Shown: piece by piece, positions 58,546 through 64,000 of the stretch
Layout: each line of letters opens with the position of its first letter
Numbering within the stretch: the stretch's first letter is position 1
Source of the DNA: Halorhabdus tiamatea SARL4B
GTDB lineage: Archaea; Halobacteriota; Halobacteria; Halobacteriales; Haloarculaceae
Assembly: GCF_000470655.1 (NCBI RefSeq)
Contig: NC_021921.1
Coordinates: forward strand, 2,108,001-2,172,000
Length of the DNA: 64,000 nt
Reading direction: 5' to 3'
Program-made: the position numbers and the translations under genes
Notes under the pieces: model-generated
What the model was told of the DNA's origin: nothing
The model's input: the letters and a program-made list of their open reading frames with translations, nothing else
Database searches by the model: none

Positions 58546-60434
58546 CGTCGGACGAGTCTTCCACATCCGAGCTGCGTCTTCCACACGTCGGACGCCTCCG
58601 CGGCGCGATCGCCTTGCTTGCGGTCCTCGGGGGCATCGCGATCATCGTCCGACCGTCCCTCGCGTCGGACGTGGCCCTGGAATACGGGATCGTGCCGGTA
58701 CTCGGCGTGGCCGTCCTGGCGGTGGCGCTCCGCTACTGGATCGGTCTCGCGTTGACGTCGATCGAGTCAGCAACGTTGCCCACAGTCGAGGGTCGCGCGT
58801 CGATTTCCGTCCCGGGTGGGGCGTTCGACCGGACGATCGCCGACCGGCGCGTCTCCTCGATCACCCGACTCCGGGCCAGAGAGGCGGTCCTCGACCGACT
58901 CCGGTCGGTGGCCGAGCAACTGTCCGGGCGCGATCGTACCGGCCCGGAGGGGACGTCGGCCGGTAGCGACGACGCCGTCGACGCGCTATTCGAGGACGGT
59001 GCGGGGCTACGCGAGCGATTGAGAGATGCCAGGACAGGCGAGACGGCGTTTCAGCGCCAGGTGAGGGCCGCCGTCGCCGCTCTCGCCGACCGCCACGATG
59101 GCGAGCGGCCGTCGATCGAACTCGACGTGACCGCGGACGAACCAGTGCCCACGCCGACCCAGCCAGGGCTGCGGGCGACCAATCGGTGGCGACTCCTCAA
59201 ACCGATGGGGCTTACGGCCGTCGGGATCGGCGCGGTGTTCGGCTCGGCGACGCTCTTGCTCGTGGGCGCGCTCGTCGGCGGCGTCGCCGTCGTTGCTGCG
59301 GCTGGTTCCGCCCCGTCGACCTCGATTCGGATTACCCGACAAGTCGAATCCACCCAGCCGACGCCCGGCGAGGCCGTGCGGGTGACCATCGAGGTCGAGA
59401 ACGTGGGCAATCGCTTCGTCCCCGACCTCCGGGTCGTCGATCGGGTTCCCGAGGGCCTCTCGGTCACGGCTGGCTCGCCCCGGTACGGAACCGCGCTTCG
59501 GCCGGGCGCGACAGCGACCTACGACTATCGGGTCACGTCCGTCCGGGGCCGTCACGAGTTCGGCGACGCGGCCCTTTCGGTCCGGAATTTTTCCGGGACT
59601 CTCGAACGCGTCGAAGACGTTTCCGTCGCGGGTGACGCGGCGGTGACGTACGACGTGAGGCGAGCTATGGAGCGCGCTGTGCCAGTACGCGACCAGACGT
59701 CCCGGAGCGTCGGGCGCGTGGTCACCGACGTCGGCGGCAGCGGCGTCGAGTTTCACTCGGTCAGACAGTACCGGACCGGCGACCCGCTCAACCGGATCGA
59801 CTGGAGCCGAGCGGCTCGCGGCGAGGGCCTGGCGACCCTGCAGTTCCGTGAGGAGCGCTCGGCGACGGTCGTGGTTCTCGTCGATGCGCGCCGGGAGGCC
59901 TACGTCGCCCCCGAGACGGACGCCCCCTCGGCCGTCGACCGGAGCGTCCTCGCGGCGGCGGAGATCACCTCGGCGCTGCTCGACAGCGACGATCAGGTGG
60001 GCCTGGCCGCGCTCTCGCCTCGACAGTGCTGGGTGTCGCCAGGCTCCGGTCACGCTCATCTGACCCGGCTGCAGGCGGCGCTCGCGAACGCGGACGCGTT
60101 CGACCCGCGACCGCCCGAGCAGGCGTTCAAGCCCGCGATCCGGCTCCCGTCGATCCGCAAGCGACTCCCGGGCGTTGCCCAGCTGATCGTCCTCTCGCCG
60201 GTCTGTGACGACGAGCTCCTCACGGTCGTCCGCCAGCTCCAGGCCAGCGGCCATTCGGCGACGGTCGTCAGCCCGGACGCCACGGGCGGCGTGACGCCGG
60301 GGCGGACGCTGGCCCGGATCGAACGCGACCGCCGCCTCTCGAAACTCCGGGAGGCCGGGGTCCGCGTCGTCGACTGGGACCCGGCGGATCCGCTCGCGCT
60401 GGCGCTCTCGGCGGCCGCCCGGAGGTGGTCGTGA
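58542..60434 (+). CDS. DUF58 protein, copy 1
   Basis: 630 residues. Two membrane segments near ~20-65, a second pair near ~222-260, then a CARDB/DUF11-like beta domain (VRVTIEVENVGNRFVPDLRV), then DUF58: FHSVRQYRTGDPLNRIDWSR, TLQFREERSATVVVLVDARR, followed by a von Willebrand A-like fold (VLVDARR as the MIDAS-like strand). Role unknown; it acts with DUF4129 and DUF7519 partners. Cotranscribed. Confidence 0.8.
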   Translation: MTSDESSTSELRLPHVGRLRGAIALLAVLGGIAIIVRPSLASDVALEYGIVPVLGVAVLAVALRYWIGLALTSIESATLPTVEGRASISVPGGAFDRTIADRRVSSITRLRAREAVLDRLRSVAEQLSGRDRTGPEGTSAGSDDAVDALFEDGAGLRERLRDARTGETAFQRQVRAAVAALADRHDGERPSIELDVTADEPVPTPTQPGLRATNRWRLLKPMGLTAVGIGAVFGSATLLLVGALVGGVAVVAAAGSAPSTSIRITRQVESTQPTPGEAVRVTIEVENVGNRFVPDLRVVDRVPEGLSVTAGSPRYGTALRPGATATYDYRVTSVRGRHEFGDAALSVRNFSGTLERVEDVSVAGDAAVTYDVRRAMERAVPVRDQTSRSVGRVVTDVGGSGVEFHSVRQYRTGDPLNRIDWSRAARGEGLATLQFREERSATVVVLVDARREAYVAPETDAPSAVDRSVLAAAEITSALLDSDDQVGLAALSPRQCWVSPGSGHAHLTRLQAALANADAFDPRPPEQAFKPAIRLPSIRKRLPGVAQLIVLSPVCDDELLTVVRQLQASGHSATVVSPDATGGVTPGRTLARIERDRRLSKLREAGVRVVDWDPADPLALALSAAARRWS

Positions 60435-60925
60435 TGGCGGATCGGGAGACGCCACCGCGGCGGACGGTCGCGCCGGCTGTCGCTGCCGCGGTGTTCGTCG
60501 TCGTGGCGACGAGTCCGGTCCCGATCGCGGGGCTGGTGGCGATCATCGGCGTCGGCGCGGTGATCGTTGGACTCACCCGGGGATCGCGTGGCGTCCTGCT
60601 GGTCGGTGTCACGGTTCAGTTCGGTAGCGTGCTCGTGGCTGCACTGGGTGCGCTCCGGCTCGAACTCGTCCTCGCCGCGTCCCTCGCAGTCTTGCTCGCC
60701 TGGGACCTCGGCGAACAGGCAATCTCCGTCGCCGAGCAATTGGCTGTGGCCGGTCGTGGCACCCGACCGCTGGTCGTCCACGCGGCCGGGGCGACGCTCG
60801 TCGGGACACTGTTGTTCGCCAGCGTTTACGGACTGTACCGGCTGGCCGGCAACGGCCAACCCGTGCCCGCACTCGCGTTGCTTCTGGGTGGGGGCGTCCT
60901 CGTCATCGCGGGGATGCGCCTCTGA
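60434..60925 (+). CDS. Membrane protein, DUF7519-like
   Basis: 163 residues, ATG overlapping the DUF58 stop (TGATG). Five to six hydrophobic segments, few charged residues, ending LLLGGGVLVIAGMRL. In haloarchaea a protein of this kind closes the DUF4129-DUF58 cassette; I recall the name DUF7519. Function unknown. Confidence 0.6.
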   Translation: MADRETPPRRTVAPAVAAAVFVVVATSPVPIAGLVAIIGVGAVIVGLTRGSRGVLLVGVTVQFGSVLVAALGALRLELVLAASLAVLLAWDLGEQAISVAEQLAVAGRGTRPLVVHAAGATLVGTLLFASVYGLYRLAGNGQPVPALALLLGGGVLVIAGMRL

Positions 60926-60945
60926 GGTGCCGACTGGCCCACCCC

Positions 60946-61182
60946 CTATCCATCGACGTGAACGGCGATCCACCACACGCGGCTCCGACCGCCGACCTTC
61001 TTGGAGGTCACGTCTGCGGTCTCCTGGAGCTCGTGGAGTTTGTTGAGCGCGGTCCGGCGTGAACATCCGAGCGCGTCGGCGACGTCGCCGGCAGTCAGCG
61101 GTTCGGCGTAATCTGTTCGTTCGGCGAAGACGCCTGCCACGTCTTCGACAGTGTACTCGATCTCACGTCCCGGTTCGGCCAT
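60946..61182 (-). CDS. Small winged-helix regulator
   Basis: 78 residues. YTVEDVAGVFAERTDYAEPL then TAGDVADALGCSRRTALNKL, HELQETADVTSKKVGGRSR and VWWIAVH form a complete winged helix with the wing at the end. It lies between the two DUF4129-DUF58 cassettes, convergent with the first and divergent from the second. It might control the second cassette; this is a guess from position. Confidence 0.75.
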   Translation of the reverse strand: MAEPGREIEYTVEDVAGVFAERTDYAEPLTAGDVADALGCSRRTALNKLHELQETADVTSKKVGGRSRVWWIAVHVDG

Positions 61183-61338
61183 GGACGTTGGTTCGGAACG
61201 ATCCTATATATTCCTCACGTGGGTATTCTTCGAGTCGACGTCGACCGCCGTGGTGACGTCGCCGTCGTCTCTTCCGAGTGATCCAGGCCGTTGTCGGGGG
61301 GACAACACTCACATTGGTCCATCGACTACCCATCGGCA

Positions 61339-62241
61339 GTGCAACTCGATCGACGGACGGTCGGGGTGGTGGTCGTCGGCGTACTGGGGGCGCTCGCGCT
61401 TACGTTCGCCGCCGGAACGCTGGCGAACCCTGCCGCACAGGGGAGCGGGAGTCTCGTCTCCGAAGACGGGGACTCGAGTGCGGTGTTCCAGGCCGACGAC
61501 GCACTCGAACCGGACCCACAGCCGCTCCCGGAACTCGGCCCCGTGTTACAGACGGCCCTGCTGGGTCTGCTCGGACTGACGTTCGTGGTTGCCCTGTACG
61601 TCCTCTCTATCCGCGATCTGCTCAGTGTCGTGCTCGCCGTCCTCACGGCCGGTATCGGGTTCTGGCTTCTCATGGAGCTGATCATCGCGCTGACGGGTCC
61701 CGGGAGTGACGTCGGCTTCGGCCAGGACGCCGGGGCTGGCCCCCCTGGCGGGGCCGACGGCATCGCCCCCGAGGTCGGCGTGTCGACGCCACCGTCAGCC
61801 TTTCTTCTGGGGATTATCGCCGTCGTTGCGGTGCTCGCCCTGGTCGTGCTGTTCGGGCTCTCCACCGACGAGGGGCCGTCCGAACCGGACGCCGACGTCG
61901 CGGACGACGCCACGCCGGAGACGCTCACGCCCATCGGAGCCGCGGCCGGTCGCGCGGCCGCGGAAATCCAAGACGAGACGACCTCGACGTCGAACGCGGT
62001 CTATCGCGCCTGGGTAGACATGACCGACGCGCTCGACGTTCCCAATCGGGCGGCGACGACGCCAGGGGAGTTCGCCGACGTCGCGATCGAGGCCGGGATG
62101 GCACCGCGGGACGTCGAGGAACTCACGCGGCTGTTCGAGGATGTCCGGTACGGCGACGCGCCCGTCTCGGCGGCGCGAGAGCGCCAGGCGACCGACGCCC
62201 TGCGGCGGATCGAATCGACCTACGCCGGTGATGAGTCGTGA
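61339..62241 (+). CDS. DUF4129 membrane protein, copy 2
   Basis: 300 residues from the GTG at 61339, which gives MQLDRRTVGVVVVGVLG, parallel to MQVDRRTVG in copy 1. Membrane segments in the first ~180 residues, then DUF4129: NAVYRAWVDMTDALDV, TTPGEFADVAIEAGMAPRDV, LTRLFEDVRYGDAPVS. It is clearly a paralogue of the protein at 57631. The stop overlaps the next GTG by 3 bases. Confidence 0.78.
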   Translation: MQLDRRTVGVVVVGVLGALALTFAAGTLANPAAQGSGSLVSEDGDSSAVFQADDALEPDPQPLPELGPVLQTALLGLLGLTFVVALYVLSIRDLLSVVLAVLTAGIGFWLLMELIIALTGPGSDVGFGQDAGAGPPGGADGIAPEVGVSTPPSAFLLGIIAVVAVLALVVLFGLSTDEGPSEPDADVADDATPETLTPIGAAAGRAAAEIQDETTSTSNAVYRAWVDMTDALDVPNRAATTPGEFADVAIEAGMAPRDVEELTRLFEDVRYGDAPVSAARERQATDALRRIESTYAGDES

Positions 62242-64000
62242 GCCGGACGACCGACCGCTCCCGACGCCCCGACGACGAGGTCGACGAGGCCTCCGCGGTC
62301 GGCCTGCGACGGTTCCTGAGTGTCCTCGGGGTGTTCGTGGTCGCCGCCGGATTCGTCGTGTTGCTCTCGCCCGACGTCGGGCGGTCGCTCTCGGTCCAGT
62401 ACCTGGTCGTGATGGGCGTCGGCGTCCTGTTGATCGTCTTCGCCGCCCGCCGGTGGTTCAAGCGCTTGCTCTCGTCGGTCGATACTGTCCGAACCCCGCC
62501 CGTCGAGCGCCGGACGACGGTGTCGGTGCCGGGCGCGGACTTCGACGCGTTGCTGGCTGCGGACGCACAGAACGCCATTGGCCGACTCCAGGTCAGGACG
62601 ACGGCACAGGACCGCATCCGGACGGCGGCCGAGACGGTCCTCGAAGGGGACGGCGGGGCTGTCGACGAGCAACTCGCGGCCGGGTCCTGGAGCGACGATC
62701 CCGACGCAGTCGCGCTGTTCGCCGACGAACCGACCAGCGTCCGCGATCGGGTGTCGTCGTTCGTCAGCGGGACGTCGATCCTCCAGCGACGGGTCCGCAG
62801 CGCGATCGCGGCCCTGGGACGTCTCGCTGACGAGGACGTCTCGTGGGACGAGTCCACGGCCGACACCGAAGGGACCGAACCGGCCGATCCGGGCACCCAC
62901 GCGACCGATCGCTGGAACGGACTCACCGCGATCGCGCTGACCACCGTCGGCCTCGGTGTTCTCACGAGTCAGGCCAGCCTGGTTCTGGTGGGGGCCGCCC
63001 TTTCGGGACTCGGTGCGTACGCGGTCGCCGGGTCCTCGCCGTCGACGGCCGTGCGGATCTCACGGGAACTCCAGCCGGCCGATCCGCGCCCCGGCGAGTC
63101 CGTCGACGTCACCGTCGAAGTCGAAAACGTCGGCGAGCAACTCCTCTCAGACCTCCGGGTCGTCGACGGCGTGCCGGCCGATCTCACCATCGAGGCGGAC
63201 AGTCCGCGCCACGGGACCGCACTCCGGCCGGGCGCGACGATGGAATATACCTACACCGTGGCTGGTATCCGGGGGAGTCACACTTTCGAGGACGCCTTCG
63301 TCGTCTCGCGGAACCTGCCGGGGACGCTCGAAGCAGTCGAGACAGTCGGTGTCGAGGGCGATCAGACGGTCACCTACGACGTCTCGACGGTGCTGGATCT
63401 GTCGGTCCCGCTTCGCAAACAGGCCTCGATGGATGTCGGGCGCGTGTTGACCGACACCGCCGGGAGTGGCCTGGAGTTCCATTCGATCAGGGAGTACCGC
63501 AGCAGCGATCCGCTGACGCGCATCGACTGGAGCCGGGCGGCCCGCGGTGAGGACCTGGCGACCTTGCAGTTTCGCGAGGAGCGCTCGGCGACGGTCGTCG
63601 TGGTGATCGACGCCCGCAAGGAAGCGTACGTCGCCAGCGACGACGACTCCCCCTCGGCCGTCGACCGGAGCGTCCTCGCGGCGGCTCAACTCGCATCGGC
63701 GCTGTCGGCTGCCGACGACCGGGTTGGGCTGGCCGCGCTCTCGCCCCGGCAATGCTGGCTGGCCCCCGGGGCCGGACACACCCACCTCGCACGCCTCCAG
63801 GACGTCCTCGCGACCGACGACGCCTTCGCACCGTCACCGCCGACGCTCCCGTACTACCGGCGCATCAACCTGCCAGCCCTCCGGAAACGACTCTCGACCG
63901 ACAGCCAGCTGATCGTGTTCTCGCCGCTGGTCGACGACGAGGTCCTCGCGGTCGTCCGGAAACTCCACGCGGCCGGCCATCCGGCCACGGTCATCAGCCC
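62238..64000 (+). CDS. DUF58 protein, copy 2 (3' end outside window)
   Basis: 587 codons visible, still open at the window edge; copy 1 has 630. GTG start overlapping the DUF4129 stop. Same order as copy 1: two membrane segments, a second hydrophobic pair near ~230-270, the beta domain (VDVTVEVENVGEQLLSDLRV) and DUF58 (FHSIREYRSSDPLTRIDWSR, TLQFREERSATVVVVIDARK). Together with the preceding gene it repeats the first cassette. Confidence 0.8.
   Translation, partial: MSRTTDRSRRPDDEVDEASAVGLRRFLSVLGVFVVAAGFVVLLSPDVGRSLSVQYLVVMGVGVLLIVFAARRWFKRLLSSVDTVRTPPVERRTTVSVPGADFDALLAADAQNAIGRLQVRTTAQDRIRTAAETVLEGDGGAVDEQLAAGSWSDDPDAVALFADEPTSVRDRVSSFVSGTSILQRRVRSAIAALGRLADEDVSWDESTADTEGTEPADPGTHATDRWNGLTAIALTTVGLGVLTSQASLVLVGAALSGLGAYAVAGSSPSTAVRISRELQPADPRPGESVDVTVEVENVGEQLLSDLRVVDGVPADLTIEADSPRHGTALRPGATMEYTYTVAGIRGSHTFEDAFVVSRNLPGTLEAVETVGVEGDQTVTYDVSTVLDLSVPLRKQASMDVGRVLTDTAGSGLEFHSIREYRSSDPLTRIDWSRAARGEDLATLQFREERSATVVVVIDARKEAYVASDDDSPSAVDRSVLAAAQLASALSAADDRVGLAALSPRQCWLAPGAGHTHLARLQDVLATDDAFAPSPPTLPYYRRINLPALRKRLSTDSQLIVFSPLVDDEVLAVVRKLHAAGHPATVIS

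Overview
The window is chromosomal DNA from a halophilic archaeon (class Halobacteria). The proteins are strongly acidic, the coding GC is high, promoters carry archaeal TATA boxes, and many marker genes are archaeal: thermosome, transcription factor S, L15e, ftsZ2 with cdrS/cdrL, the C50 carotenoid genes crtI/lyeJ/cruF, and a Htr-type transducer. A dense cluster of secreted cellulases and xylanases points to a polysaccharide degrader of the Halorhabdus type. That genus assignment is inference from gene content only.

Layout. 1-7.8 kb: end of hisA, a thermosome gene with a near-leaderless promoter, a TumE/TumA-like toxin-antitoxin pair whose toxin has lost its 5' part, a rubrerythrin, a RecA/KaiC-like protein with a broken Walker A motif, two zinc-finger proteins, transcription factor S and a VapBC-like pair. 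7.8-11.2 kb: an ABC exporter with an XRE regulator and a membrane protein behind a large palindromic operator, a halocyanin remnant and a ZIP transporter. 11.3-14.6 kb: bacterioruberin genes crtI-lyeJ-cruF; crtI contains an in-frame palindromic insertion. 14.7-20.3 kb: small haloarchaeal proteins, a large chemotaxis transducer, rps12-rps7 and rpl15e.

20.4-45.5 kb is the main accessory region. A TrmB-family regulator is followed by about 400 bp of AT-rich control DNA and then ten co-directional genes for Tat-exported proteins: GH5, GH5, GH12, GH10, GH10, GH5, PL1, GH5, GH9, and a last protein whose 400-residue C-terminal region I do not recognise. Nearly all are modular, with FnIII spacers and one of two ends: a PKD domain, or a ~140-residue domain (called CBM-X here) that occurs in seven of the ten proteins and is probably an uncharacterised carbohydrate-binding module. 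A decayed eleventh gene, a start plus a PKD end, lies between the second GH10 and the third GH5. The set covers cellulose, xylan and pectin backbones, all outside the cell. No transporter, beta-glucosidase, dockerin or cohesin is present.

45.6-49.0 kb: rio2, then a less GC-rich patch with a frameshifted IS1595-type element, a lipoprotein and about 600 bp without a convincing gene. 49.0-54.6 kb: endonuclease IV, a methyltransferase, a DUF7095-like protein, a hydrolase, ncsA, and the cell-division genes ftsZ2-cdrS with cdrL upstream. The cdrS promoter region carries five copies of GTAAGAC/GTCTTAC. 55.4-57.5 kb: tRNA-Tyr with a 23-bp copy of its 3' end 152 bp downstream (an attachment-site-like footprint), a phosphotriesterase-family gene, a small zinc-ribbon gene and an aldo/keto reductase remnant. 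57.6-64.0 kb: two tandem DUF4129-DUF58 cassettes, the second running off the end of the window, separated by a divergent HTH gene.
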